Positions 5,185 through 13,157 of a DNA stretch of 38,282 nt are shown piece after piece (within the stretch, counting starts at the first letter, position 1; each line of letters begins with the position of its first letter). This DNA comes from Candidatus Kerfeldbacteria bacterium (GTDB lineage Bacteria > Patescibacteriota > Patescibacteriia > SBBC01), in contig JACQPY010000010.1 in assembly GCA_016207275.1 (NCBI GenBank), positions 1 to 38,282 of the forward strand, in the 5' to 3' direction. Below the pieces are notes generated by a model. That model saw only the letters and a list, made by a program, of their open reading frames with translations. It did not search any database and had not been told where the DNA came from. The position numbers and the translations under genes are program-made.

Positions 5185-5213
5185 TTTACCAGCAGCGGTT
5201 TTTGTGCTATACT
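5185..5213 (+). promoter_or_regulatory. sigma70-type promoter
   Basis: TTTACC (5185-5190), 17-bp spacer, TATACT (5208-5213) with an extended TG two bases before the -10. It lies just upstream of the gene starting at 5240, giving a leader of about 20 nt. Confidence 0.7.
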
Positions 5214-5239
5214 GGTGATGAGAAAATAAAACAAAGACC

Positions 5240-5980
5240 ATGACGTCACTAATCCGGAAGCTCGCAACCATTGGGGTGAGTGAGTTTGTGTTGGTTTTTC
5301 TGCTGGTGGTCGCCCTGGGCGGGGTGTTAGCGTTGGCCACGGCTAACGTCAACTTTCAGGTAGTCATCCTGCCCCCGCCGCCGCCCACCATTACTTCGAT
5401 CCTCGGCGATCCCCAGACGCGGGCAGTGCTGGTCATCGGCACGTCACTGCCAAACGCCACGGTTCGCGTGTACGCATTTAGTGATCCGATCTTCGTCGAG
5501 ACAACGGCCGACGCCGAAGGCGTGTTCCTGGCCGCATTTAGCGAGGATGCCCTGCCGCCAGGCACGCACCATTTTTCGGCGGTGACGGTTCTGACCCAAC
5601 AACAAAACACCGATCCGACTCCGAAAGTCGCCGTTACGGTGGCGGCTGATTACACGGTCGAACCGGCGGCGGGAAGCGAATCGCCGACCGTGAAAATCGG
5701 CAACGCCGATCCGGCCACCAGCCAGTTCCTCCGCACCATCATTCGCAACCAGCAGGCAGCGCGGACTGCTGTACTGGCCGATGTCCCGCAGGAAAATGAG
5801 CTGGCCAACCGGGCACGTTTGATTCAACTCGGCCTGTTCACGGTCATTGCTCTTGAAACCGTTTTGCTGATGATCAAGCGCGCCCGCCGCAAAGCCCAGC
5901 AAGGCCGCAGCTTTTGGCACCTCGGTCGCGGATTCTACCGCCTGCACGACGATGGCGCTCAGCGCCGGGCTGCCCGCTGA
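5240..5980 (+). CDS. membrane-anchored Ig-like surface protein
   Basis: 246 residues. A hydrophobic segment near the N-terminus (about 13-38) serves as signal or anchor. The middle (about 50-140) is a beta-rich Ig-like domain of the kind seen in bacterial wall proteins: PTITSILGDPQTRAVLVIG, then NATVRVYAFSD and TADAEGVFLAAF. A second hydrophobic segment (about 198-213) precedes a strongly basic cytoplasmic tail. The N-terminal VNFQVVILPPPPPTI linker is proline rich. It has its own promoter and ends face to face with the - strand cluster. No precise function can be assigned. Related parts appear in Patescibacteria surface proteins. Confidence 0.6.
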   Translation: MTSLIRKLATIGVSEFVLVFLLVVALGGVLALATANVNFQVVILPPPPPTITSILGDPQTRAVLVIGTSLPNATVRVYAFSDPIFVETTADAEGVFLAAFSEDALPPGTHHFSAVTVLTQQQNTDPTPKVAVTVAADYTVEPAAGSESPTVKIGNADPATSQFLRTIIRNQQAARTAVLADVPQENELANRARLIQLGLFTVIALETVLLMIKRARRKAQQGRSFWHLGRGFYRLHDDGAQRRAAR

Positions 5981-5992
5981 CGTTGCCTCACC

Positions 5993-6340
5993 TTACCCGA
6001 ATAGCTTGGTGCGGATGACTGTGCCCACAACGACCGCCAGGGTGACGGCCACGATCGAGACGAGAACCAGTCCGATGGTGAACTGGACGATTTGTTTAAA
6101 GCGGGCGTATGAATCGGTGTAGGTTGTTTCGCGCCGTCGAGCGTACCGGGCAAAGTTGGTTTGGGGGTAGCGGGTCAGGTAGATCGGCAGGCTGATGAGA
6201 TGGATGGTTATCCCGAGCGACACCGCCGCAATCCAACGGCGGAGCGATGGCCGCTGGTGAGCAATCAGGCGGTCACGAGCATCCAGCAAGGTCCACCGAA
6301 TGCGACGTAAGCGACGGTGGATTGATTGACTGCGTTCCAT
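5993..6340 (-). CDS. small basic membrane protein, unknown function
   Basis: 115 residues, last gene of the - strand cluster. The N-terminal 35 residues are arginine rich (RRLRRIRW, RPSLRRW). They are followed by a hydrophobic segment (about 37-54), a hydrophilic stretch with YARRRETTYTDSYARFKQ, and a second long hydrophobic segment (about 86-109). This gives a two-pass protein with cytoplasmic basic ends. It begins 5 bp after the stop of the large secreted protein upstream, so the two are co-transcribed. No known family recognised. Confidence 0.5.
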   Translation of the reverse strand: MERSQSIHRRLRRIRWTLLDARDRLIAHQRPSLRRWIAAVSLGITIHLISLPIYLTRYPQTNFARYARRRETTYTDSYARFKQIVQFTIGLVLVSIVAVTLAVVVGTVIRTKLFG

Positions 6341-6345
6341 GGCTG

Positions 6346-8355
6346 CTAGCTGGCCACCACGCTGACGACCATGTTGAGGTTATAGTCGCTGGCAACTGGC
6401 TGCTCCTCGGGAACGGTTTGCGAAATACTGGTACTGGTTAAATCCCAGTAGCAGTTGGTTCCAGCCGATGCGCCGGCCGTAATCAGCGTGACGGAGTTGG
6501 TCACGCCTTCGTTGAAGGCAGTCGATGACCCGAGCGTCAAGCCGGTGGTCGTGCAGCCGGTCTGGGGCGTGATGGTCGCGCCTGAAGCGTTGACCGTCAT
6601 CTGCCCGCCGACCGTGTCAGTGTCGCCGCCGTCGCCGGCATTGGCGGTCGGATCGTTGAAGTCGTAGTCCGTGCCAGCGCTGTCCCAAACCGCGGTCGTA
6701 GCCGAGGCGGCGACGGACAACGTCCAGGTCGCCGTGGCGGTGGTATTGGTGACGCGGATTTTTTGCGATGAAACACCAAAGGTACCGGTTGCGGTTTGCA
6801 CGGCGAAGGAGAGTGTCAGGGCGTTCATGACCAGCGAGGGACTGGCCACTGACGCGCCGCTAGCGTCAACAATGTCAACGGACAGCGAGCCGCTGACGGG
6901 AATAAACTTGTGATAAGCGAAATCCGCGGCAAAGCCGGTAATCGAAGACGTCGTCGCTTCAAGCGTGGCATTGCTCGGTTCGGTTGAGGACCACGTCAAG
7001 TTTGTTCCGTCAAAGGTGAGCTTCTTGGCAAAGAGATCAGAGGCCGTGTCAACGCCAATCCACATCAACTCGGCGTCGTTGAATGGATTCAGTCGAATGC
7101 GGTGCAGCTTGTCGTCGCCGCTGGCCGGCTGGCTGTTGCAGGCGGTGGTGCAGTCGGTCTGCAGCGCCCAGCCGTTTGTTGAGTCCCACACAACCCAGTC
7201 AAGACCGGCGGCATTGGCGTCGTCGTACACAACGATGCCGCGCGTGGCACTGCCGCTGGTCAGCCAGCCGGCGGCATTGCCGCTGGTGCCGGCGCCGGTG
7301 GTGTCGACGGCGGCGTCGAGCGTGCAAATGACGTTGGCAGCGCACGGCGCCGCCGTGTCGATCGAGGCGGGAAAAGCCGAACCAGTCCAGACCGCCGCTT
7401 CCATGTCATTGCCGCTGTCAGAACCAGTATGCACGAGAATGATGTTGTTCGAGTTCGGGTCGGCGCTTAGTTCCAAATCATCGCTCTGTTCGGCAAAGGT
7501 GGTGTTGGTGGTGACCGAGCCCCAGCTGCCGGCGGCGCCGGCGCCGCGCGTAACATACGTGACGTCGGCCGTGGCCGCATTGCCCCAGGCGATTAGGAGC
7601 TCGCCGGAAACCGACTCGAATTCCAGGTCAAACGACCAGGTCGTCAGCGACGTGGCGGCGGCCAGCGTATCGACGCCGGTAGAAAGCGCGGCGCTCGGCT
7701 CCGTTTTCCAAACATTGTTCGTTCCGTCCCAGTAGTTCGCGGACAGGTCAAGGTTGGCGTCGCCCCAAACCATGGCGAGATCACTAGAGCCGCCTAAGGA
7801 CACCATGGCCAGCCCCTGGATGACTCCCGAAGTTCTAACCGCGTCGTAGTTCGTCGGCCCGACCCAGCTGGAGCCGGTCCACCGGCGGTAGGCGATCTCG
7901 TTGGTGGAACCGGTGTTCGTGCCGTAAACGACCAGCGCCTCGCCTGAGCTTTGTTCATAGGCAATATCAAACCGCGGCAAATTACCGTCGCCGACCGTGA
8001 CGTTCCACTCGGCCGACCAGATGCTGCCGTTCCAACGCTGGATGTAGAGCGCACCGTCCGTCGTCTGGATGCCGGCGATCATTTCATCCGCCGTCGGCGA
8101 AGCCTTGATAACGACATGTCTGATAGTGGCGGCCGCTGTTACCGTGTTTCCTTCGCTCCCAAAGGCACCGCTGGCCCAATCGCGGGTGCGAGGTGTCGTT
8201 ACCGTTCCTTCGCCGTAGACGATTTTGCCGTCGCCTTGGGCGATGGCCTGGGTCTGCGGCCCGACCGGAATCCACGGCAGGATTAACCCCCAAAGGTTGA
8301 GGACTCCCATGAACACGGTCACGAGCACGCCGATGGCAGTTGAACGATGGAGCAT
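6346..8355 (-). CDS. secreted surface protein with C-terminal WxL-like domain
   Basis: About 669 residues from ATG 8355, chosen because it gives a clean signal peptide (basic MLHRS, hydrophobic core, cleavage near QAIAQ) and starts 2 nt after the previous stop. The body has repeated beta-strand units with WNGSIWSAEWNV, RRWTGSSWVGPTNYD and VVWDSTNGWALQ, resembling a beta-propeller or exo-sialidase-like surface repeat. The last 170 residues match the two smaller proteins at 10271 and 12364: VDIVDASG, an ATWTLSVAAS motif, DYDFND, then a distal WDLTSTSISQTVPEEQP. These two W-x-L motifs recall the WxL wall-binding domain of Gram-positive bacteria. This probably binds peptidoglycan or the partner DUF916-like proteins. 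Homology to WxL is inferred. Confidence 0.6.
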   Translation of the reverse strand: MLHRSTAIGVLVTVFMGVLNLWGLILPWIPVGPQTQAIAQGDGKIVYGEGTVTTPRTRDWASGAFGSEGNTVTAAATIRHVVIKASPTADEMIAGIQTTDGALYIQRWNGSIWSAEWNVTVGDGNLPRFDIAYEQSSGEALVVYGTNTGSTNEIAYRRWTGSSWVGPTNYDAVRTSGVIQGLAMVSLGGSSDLAMVWGDANLDLSANYWDGTNNVWKTEPSAALSTGVDTLAAATSLTTWSFDLEFESVSGELLIAWGNAATADVTYVTRGAGAAGSWGSVTTNTTFAEQSDDLELSADPNSNNIILVHTGSDSGNDMEAAVWTGSAFPASIDTAAPCAANVICTLDAAVDTTGAGTSGNAAGWLTSGSATRGIVVYDDANAAGLDWVVWDSTNGWALQTDCTTACNSQPASGDDKLHRIRLNPFNDAELMWIGVDTASDLFAKKLTFDGTNLTWSSTEPSNATLEATTSSITGFAADFAYHKFIPVSGSLSVDIVDASGASVASPSLVMNALTLSFAVQTATGTFGVSSQKIRVTNTTATATWTLSVAASATTAVWDSAGTDYDFNDPTANAGDGGDTDTVGGQMTVNASGATITPQTGCTTTGLTLGSSTAFNEGVTNSVTLITAGASAGTNCYWDLTSTSISQTVPEEQPVASDYNLNMVVSVVAS

Positions 8356-8357
8356 GT

Positions 8358-8720
8358 TCAAATGGCCATCACCGAGGTTAACTCCTGCCACCTGCCGTCA
8401 GGCGATTGCTCAACAGAGACGGTGCTGACGATGTGCGGCCCGACTGATTGGCGGCGACGCTGGAGGAATTGTTGGTAGGCAGTCAACAGCTCATGCTTGA
8501 CATCCAGCTGTTCTCCGTGGACGTTCTCTCGCCGGGCTTGGAGCTGGTAGGCCGGGGCGTCGGGGGAGACGTTGCTGAAGAGGTCGATGATACGTTCTTG
8601 CTCATCGACGATAAGAATCCGAACCGGCATGATCGTCATCGAGAATGTCACGGTCGCCGCCTGCGTAAAGCAGGGGACGAAACTGATGATGGTAATAACC
8701 AAGAGGCTTGTGAAACGCAT
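8358..8720 (-). CDS. small secreted protein, unknown function
   Basis: 120 residues with a clear signal peptide (MRFTSLLVITIISFVPCFTQA-A, cleavage near 21). The mature part is short and charged (DEQERIIDLFSNV, RRENVHGEQLDVKHELL) with a possible helical stretch 70-95 (LLTAYQQFLQRRRQS). It sits between the DUF916-like/LysM gene and the large WxL-like gene and is probably an accessory member of the same surface complex. AAACACC occurs in its leader (8744-8750). No family recognised. Confidence 0.55.
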   Translation of the reverse strand: MRFTSLLVITIISFVPCFTQAATVTFSMTIMPVRILIVDEQERIIDLFSNVSPDAPAYQLQARRENVHGEQLDVKHELLTAYQQFLQRRRQSVGPHIVSTVSVEQSPDGRWQELTSVMAI

Positions 8721-8771
8721 ACACCAACATACGGGTAGCAGTTGGTGTTTGTTTTTGCTTGAGCCGCAAGG

Positions 8772-10160
8772 TTACGATTTCCGGCGGCGCGGTCGCTGGC
8801 GGTTTGGCGGTGTTCGGGATACCTTATTGGCTGACGAGGGCTTGCTGACTCGAGTGGTTGGCGGAACCAGGAGGTGCGATCCGCGCTTGAGTTCGAAGGG
8901 GGGTTTGAGCTTGTTGGCTGCAGCCAGGAGCTTCCATGAGACGTTTCGCGCCCTGGCCAGCGTTTGGATGGTGTCGTTTGGTTTTATTGTGTACCGTACC
9001 CATGTCTTCTCGATGAGCTGGCGACGCTTGGCGATGAGCCAGAGCACCAGCCCGAGGGCCAACAGCAGTCCTAGGCCAGCGGCGTAGACGGCCCAAGCCA
9101 TCGGTGACGGCGCCAGGAAAAACCCGACCGTCGGCCCGGTGATGGTAGTCTGATTTGTAGTTTTTTTGCCGAGCTCGGCCATGGGGTTGGAATCATACGA
9201 TACAGTCGCGTGTGAGCGGTACCAGCCGCCCCAGAAGGTCGGGGGCAGCTCGAAGTTCCAGGCGGAGGTTGTCTCCCGTAGGATGGCGTACTCACCGCCG
9301 TGTTCTTTGATCATCCAACCGAATAGGTTCTTGGTGGTCACCTTGACCGTGGCGTCAATCGAAACATTGCCGTCGTTGCGAACAACCGGGTGGAGAATCT
9401 TTCCGCCCGGCGGACGGGGGAGGACATCGAGTCTGACGATACGTAACGTTCGAATGACGTCGCCCGGGACGGTAAGAGCGACGCGAATGCCGGTTCGAGT
9501 GGAAATGGCAATGCCCTGGTCGGTGCCGCTGGTGTCTTTTTTTTCCTGGATCAGGATGCAGCCGTTGTGCTCACCAACGCCAGCGGTCGTCGGCACCGTG
9601 ATGGTAAAAGGAAGCAGGATCTTCTTTTCCGGGTCGATGGTGATCACCACCGGCTGTCGCGGATCGGTTTGCGCGTCAAGCTCGGCTTTGTCCGGGGTTC
9701 CATCACCGTCGGTGTCAGCCTCGCGGGGGTTGGTCTTGAGCGCCGCCTCGTCAGCGCTCGTGATCCCGTCGCTGTCTTCGTCCCGGTTTGGTGAGAGCGA
9801 TTCGGCTGTGTCTTGATCTTGGCCCGGCCAGCCGAATGTAATCCAAGCACCGACATCGTCGCGAGGTTCTGACAGCTGCTCGCAGGCGTATCCTCCGTCA
9901 GTTGAAGGCGTCGAGTCGGCCGCGTAGACCATCAGCGTCTTAGCGGCCACTTCGTTGTTAATGACATCAATACCCTCGACTTGAGTTGTCCCGGGTGCAA
10001 GCGTGTGGACGAAGATGTCGGTGGTGCGAGGATTGTCCGGACGCGGGTAAGCCGGTCGGCCGCCCGTGCCGCCGTAAGTGATAGCGAGAGCTGGCGATGC
10101 CATCAGCCACAGCGCCAAGATGAACTGTAATTTCAGCCGAAGCATTCGTGAAGGGTGCAT
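8772..10160 (-). CDS. DUF916-like ectodomain, transmembrane helix and LysM domain
   Basis: 462 residues. Signal peptide (LQFILALWLMASPALA). The ectodomain has the layout of WxL-partner DUF916 proteins: LAPGTTQVEGIDVINN, then KTLMVYAADSTPS, then LPFTITVPTTAGVGEHNG, then a GIAISTRTGIRVALTVPG strand. Inserted at about 120-165 are two calcium-type Dx[DN]xDG loops (DEDSDGITSADEA, DTDGDGTPDKAEL). A membrane helix follows at about 352-373, then a basic stop and a LysM domain (RYTIKPNDTIQTLA...LKRGSHLLVPP, about 388-436) that would bind glycan, unusually placed after the helix. It likely holds surface proteins near the wall. DUF916 assignment is by pattern, not by search. Confidence 0.65.
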   Translation of the reverse strand: MHPSRMLRLKLQFILALWLMASPALAITYGGTGGRPAYPRPDNPRTTDIFVHTLAPGTTQVEGIDVINNEVAAKTLMVYAADSTPSTDGGYACEQLSEPRDDVGAWITFGWPGQDQDTAESLSPNRDEDSDGITSADEAALKTNPREADTDGDGTPDKAELDAQTDPRQPVVITIDPEKKILLPFTITVPTTAGVGEHNGCILIQEKKDTSGTDQGIAISTRTGIRVALTVPGDVIRTLRIVRLDVLPRPPGGKILHPVVRNDGNVSIDATVKVTTKNLFGWMIKEHGGEYAILRETTSAWNFELPPTFWGGWYRSHATVSYDSNPMAELGKKTTNQTTITGPTVGFFLAPSPMAWAVYAAGLGLLLALGLVLWLIAKRRQLIEKTWVRYTIKPNDTIQTLARARNVSWKLLAAANKLKPPFELKRGSHLLVPPTTRVSKPSSANKVSRTPPNRQRPRRRKS

Positions 10161-10190
10161 AGGTAGCGGCGTGGTGTTTGTTCAGGTGGT

Positions 10191-10219
10191 AGTATACATC
10201 AGGCCGCTGCGACTGCCAA
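10191..10219 (-). promoter_or_regulatory. sigma70-type promoter for the 10160 gene
   Basis: Read on the - strand: TTGGCA (10219-10214), 17-bp spacer, TATACT (10196-10191). Predicted start near 10184, leader about 24 nt containing AAACACC. Confidence 0.8.
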
Positions 10220-10223
10220 CGAT

Positions 10224-10250
10224 AACAAAAACCCGGGCGTGAGGCCCGGG
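10224..10250 (-). terminator. rho-independent terminator after the 10271 gene
   Basis: On the - strand CCCGGGC-CTCAC-GCCCGGG (10250-10232) followed by TTTTTGTT. It lies just beyond the stop of the 234-residue WxL-like gene and just before the next promoter, so it separates two transcription units. Confidence 0.88.
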
Positions 10251-10270
10251 CCGCGTCTACAGCTAGCGGT

Positions 10271-10975
10271 TTAAGAGGCGACGATGGAGAGCACCATGTT
10301 GATGTCATAATCGGAAGCGGCTGGCTGCTCTTCCGGAATCTTCTGGCTGACGGAGACGCCGGTCAGTTTCCAGTCGCCGATGTCGTTCGAAAGGGCGGCG
10401 GCGGTCAGGACCGTGATGCTGTTGGTCGTACCCTCAAGGAACGCGGTTGACGAGCCTTTGGTAATGTTGGTCGTGACGCAGGAGTTACACTGACCAGTTG
10501 CCAGCGTGCCGACTGACGGATCAACGGTCATCTGACCGCCCAACGCGTCGGTATCAACGGCGCTGTCAGCGCAACCGGACGTACCGTTATCATTAAAGTC
10601 GTAGTCCGTGCCGACGCTGTCCCAGATCGCGGTCGTGGCTGAAGCGGCCAGCGAGGCAGTCCAACCGTTGTCGGCCGCATCAGGGTTGGAGACGTAGATG
10701 TTCTGTGTAGCCGAGCCGAACGTGCCGGTGATGGTCTGGCAGGCAAAACTGAACGTGGCGGTGGACATCACCACTGACGGACTGGCCACCGTGACGTAGC
10801 TGCCGTCAACGATGTCGACGGCCAGCGTTCCGGCGTTGATGGTTTGCTGGAAGTTGGAAGTCGAGCTGGCGTAGACGAAGGTGCCGGCGCCTGCCACCAA
10901 TACCAAAATCCCTACGGTCGCAATGACCGCCCGGAGGTTCAACTTCCAGAGAAGCAGGTGAGAAAGCCGGCCCAT
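10271..10975 (-). CDS. small WxL-like surface protein
   Basis: 234 residues. An N-terminal signal anchor (LRAVIATVGILVLVAGAGTFVYA, about 13-36) is followed by one domain. It starts NFQQTINAGTLAVDIVDGSY, has a first tryptophan motif GWTASLAASATTAIWDS, the signature DYDFNDNG, and ends with a distal WKLTGVSVSQKIPEEQP and NMVLSIVAS. It is clearly related to the C-terminus of the 6346-8355 protein and to the 12364-12990 protein. Two paired cysteine groups (CADS, CNSC) may form disulfides. It has its own promoter and terminator, so it is expressed apart from its neighbours and could be the abundant pilin-like or coat-like subunit of the set. WxL membership is inferred. Confidence 0.6.
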   Translation of the reverse strand: MGRLSHLLLWKLNLRAVIATVGILVLVAGAGTFVYASSTSNFQQTINAGTLAVDIVDGSYVTVASPSVVMSTATFSFACQTITGTFGSATQNIYVSNPDAADNGWTASLAASATTAIWDSVGTDYDFNDNGTSGCADSAVDTDALGGQMTVDPSVGTLATGQCNSCVTTNITKGSSTAFLEGTTNSITVLTAAALSNDIGDWKLTGVSVSQKIPEEQPAASDYDINMVLSIVAS

Positions 10976-11029
10976 AGGTTTTTGGTGTTTTTCTGTGTTG
11001 AAGACTGATTACTAACGTTTCTAGAAGCC

Positions 11030-11058
11030 AGTATAGCATAAAAAATAGGCCTTGTCAA
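11030..11058 (-). promoter_or_regulatory. near-consensus sigma70-type promoter for the 10975 gene
   Basis: On the - strand TTGACA (11058-11053), 17-bp spacer ending in TGC, TATACT (11035-11030). The -35 overlaps the stop codon of the upstream gene. It is the strongest promoter match in the window. Confidence 0.88.
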
Positions 11059-12320
11059 CGTTTTTTATGGCCCCGGGAGCCAGATTTAGGATTCGACCGT
11101 TTTGGCACGCCAATGACCTGGCCGGCAGTCAGTCGGTACGGCGGGTTGAGCCGGTTGAGCCTTGCTAGCTGCTGCCAGGCCACGCCGAAGCGGTCGGCAA
11201 GCGCGCTAATATCCTCGTACGGTTTAACGGAGTACGGCACTGACCCGCGACGCGATTGCCCTCGCCGCTGTCGAACCAGCAAGGCGCCGAGGCCCAGTGC
11301 GAGTAGGGCCACGACGGCCCACAGTGACCAGTGGATGCTGGTGACATGCAGGACGCGGCTGGTGATTGACTGCGAGCGGCCGTCAACGTCGTAGGTCACC
11401 GTGGCTTGCAAGCGCAGCCGTCCGAAGAAGGGCTTTTTGAGAGGAAAGTTGATGACCAGCTCGTCGTCGCGCAGTACCTGGCCAGGCCGTTCGATGATTT
11501 GCTGCTGCGCGGTCCACCGGTTGATGATGGCAATCCGGCTGCGGTGGTCAAGGCTGACGCTGCTCGGGTTAGTAACGCCGAGCGTGATGGTGAAGTAACC
11601 CGGTTGGGCGGCCGGGCCAATCGTAAATCTCGAAATGCGCAACGTTTTATTGACGGCGCCCGGCACGGTCTGGTAGATGCGAACGCCGACGCGGGTGGTA
11701 ATCTGAACGCCTGATTCCGTGACGCTTGCCGCTGGTTGCTTTTTTTGGATGACGACGCCGCCGGTGTACTCGCCAGCCGACAATCCCGGCGGGGTCGAAA
11801 TGACGAACGGCAAGGAAATCTCCTGGCCGCCGTCGAGCGTCAGTTCGTGGCTGGTAACGCCACGGCACCAGGTGATGAGTTCAAGCTTTTGAGCGGGCGT
11901 CAGCCGATTGGATTGAGGTCCGCTCCCATCGAGCGGTGATCCGCACCAGTCGAGGATGCTGGTGCCAAGGCGATCAGCAAAAGTCGGTCGTTCGCGGGGG
12001 TAGAGCCGCGCCCACGATCCAACGCCGATCATCGTCTCTTCCAGCTGCTTCAAGGCAAAGCCACCGTCCGAGCTGGGGGTTGCATCAGCCGGATAGACTA
12101 CGGCGTCGACCGGCTCAGTTCCGCCGTTGGAAACAATGACCGCATCTTCTTTGACGGTTCCCGGCGCTAAGGCGTAGATGAACCAGTTTTGGCTGTTCGG
12201 GATGGCCGGATCAGGAATGGCCGGCCGGCCGCCTAAGCCGCCGTACTCCAAGCCGCGGAGGTTTAACGGCCAGCTCAGCAGGACAGCCGCGATAATAGTG
12301 ATTAAAAAAAATCGCTGCAC
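11055..12320 (-). CDS. DUF916-like ectodomain, transmembrane helix and LysM domain (second copy)
   Basis: 421 residues, paralogue of the 8772-10160 gene. Signal peptide MQRFFLITIIAAVLLSWPLNLRG. The ectodomain has YGGLGGRPAIPDP, FIYALAPGTVKEDAVIVSNGG, VDAVVYPADATPSSDGGFAL, then LPFVISTPPGLSAGEYTGGVVIQ and ITTRVGVRIYQTVPG. It lacks the calcium-type repeats of its sister. A membrane helix at about 331-347 is followed by RRGQSRRG and a LysM domain (PYSVKPYEDISALADRFG...LTAGQVIGVPK). It follows the 12364 WxL-like gene by 43 bp and is probably transcribed with it. Confidence 0.65.
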   Translation of the reverse strand: MQRFFLITIIAAVLLSWPLNLRGLEYGGLGGRPAIPDPAIPNSQNWFIYALAPGTVKEDAVIVSNGGTEPVDAVVYPADATPSSDGGFALKQLEETMIGVGSWARLYPRERPTFADRLGTSILDWCGSPLDGSGPQSNRLTPAQKLELITWCRGVTSHELTLDGGQEISLPFVISTPPGLSAGEYTGGVVIQKKQPAASVTESGVQITTRVGVRIYQTVPGAVNKTLRISRFTIGPAAQPGYFTITLGVTNPSSVSLDHRSRIAIINRWTAQQQIIERPGQVLRDDELVINFPLKKPFFGRLRLQATVTYDVDGRSQSITSRVLHVTSIHWSLWAVVALLALGLGALLVRQRRGQSRRGSVPYSVKPYEDISALADRFGVAWQQLARLNRLNPPYRLTAGQVIGVPKRSNPKSGSRGHKKR

Positions 12321-12363
12321 GTTGTCAGCATACCAAGAAAATCAGCGACCGGACAGGGCCGCG

Positions 12364-12990
12364 CTAGCTGACGGTCAGGACCAGGGTGACGGTGTAGGTT
12401 CCTGGCGGTTGGGTGGCGGGAATGGTGTTGGACAGCGTGATGCCGGCTAGATCCCACCGACCGGGCTGGCTGGCCGAGGTGCTCCCTTGGAGAATAGTCA
12501 GGCTGTCGCGGGTGGCTTGGAGAAAGGTGTTCGAGCTGCCGAGCGTGACGCCGGTGGCGGTGTAGCTGTTCGTCGGCGTAATCGTTCCGGTGCTCGGGTC
12601 GACGGTCATCACGCCGTTGGCCGCCGTGGCGTTGTTGAAGTCAAAGGTGTCGCCGCCGCTGGTCCACAGGGCCGAGGGAGCGGAGCCGGCGACCGACAGC
12701 GTCCAGGCGGCCGCCGGTGCTTGGCGTCCGTTACTCAGTCGGATTTTTTGCGACGAAGTACCGAGCGTGCCCGAACCCGTTTGTTGATCAAACGAAAACG
12801 TCACCGCGCCGAAACCGACGGTCGGACTGCCGACGCTGTTGCCCGAGCCGTCGACAACGTCGACGCCAAGCGTCCCGGCGTTGATTGTTTGCGACAGCTG
12901 CGTGGTGTTGGCCGCATAGGCAAGATCCGCGAAAGGCCAGATAGCCACCGCGGTACTCAAGATGCTAATCAGGAGCGTGCGTCCGAGCAT
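12364..12990 (-). CDS. small WxL-like surface protein (third family member)
   Basis: 208 residues. Signal peptide (LLISILSTAVAIWPFADLAYA). The mature domain begins QLSQTINAGTLGVDVVDGSG and has AAWTLSVAGSAPSALWTSGGDTFDFNNA, the distal RWDLAGITLSNTIPATQPPG, and ends VTLVLTVS. It is homologous in order and spacing to the 10271 protein. It is the first gene after the 13034 promoter and probably forms an operon with the DUF916-like/LysM gene behind it. This gives one WxL-like plus one DUF916-like pair, repeated at 10271/8772. The leader has AAACACC 5 nt before the ATG and no Shine-Dalgarno sequence. Confidence 0.6.
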   Translation of the reverse strand: MLGRTLLISILSTAVAIWPFADLAYAANTTQLSQTINAGTLGVDVVDGSGNSVGSPTVGFGAVTFSFDQQTGSGTLGTSSQKIRLSNGRQAPAAAWTLSVAGSAPSALWTSGGDTFDFNNATAANGVMTVDPSTGTITPTNSYTATGVTLGSSNTFLQATRDSLTILQGSTSASQPGRWDLAGITLSNTIPATQPPGTYTVTLVLTVS

Positions 12991-13033
12991 GCTCAGGTGT
13001 TTATTTTTGTAGTTTTTTTAGTTCGACACCTTC

Positions 13034-13062
13034 ACTATAGCAAAAAAATTGATATTCGTCAA
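13034..13062 (-). promoter_or_regulatory. sigma70-type promoter for the 12990 gene
   Basis: On the - strand TTGACG (13062-13057), 17-bp spacer ending TGC, TATAGT (13039-13034). Predicted leader about 37 nt. It is divergent from pilT. Confidence 0.85.
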
Positions 13063-13157
13063 TGGTTTTGGACTTGGGGCATCTGGCGGGGAAGTAACCC
13101 CGGATGAAACAGGTTCTAGGCGCAGCCGGTCGTCTATGGTAAGGTGGGCGTAGGCCT

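Noticed and set aside
6965-7735. 256-residue + strand frame inside the surface-protein gene
   Set aside because: Shadow of the opposite strand; Ser/Ala-rich with no pattern, while the - strand has signal peptide and domain homology.
12487-13107. 206-residue + strand frame
   Set aside because: Antisense to the WxL-like gene and crosses its promoter; composition is an artefact.
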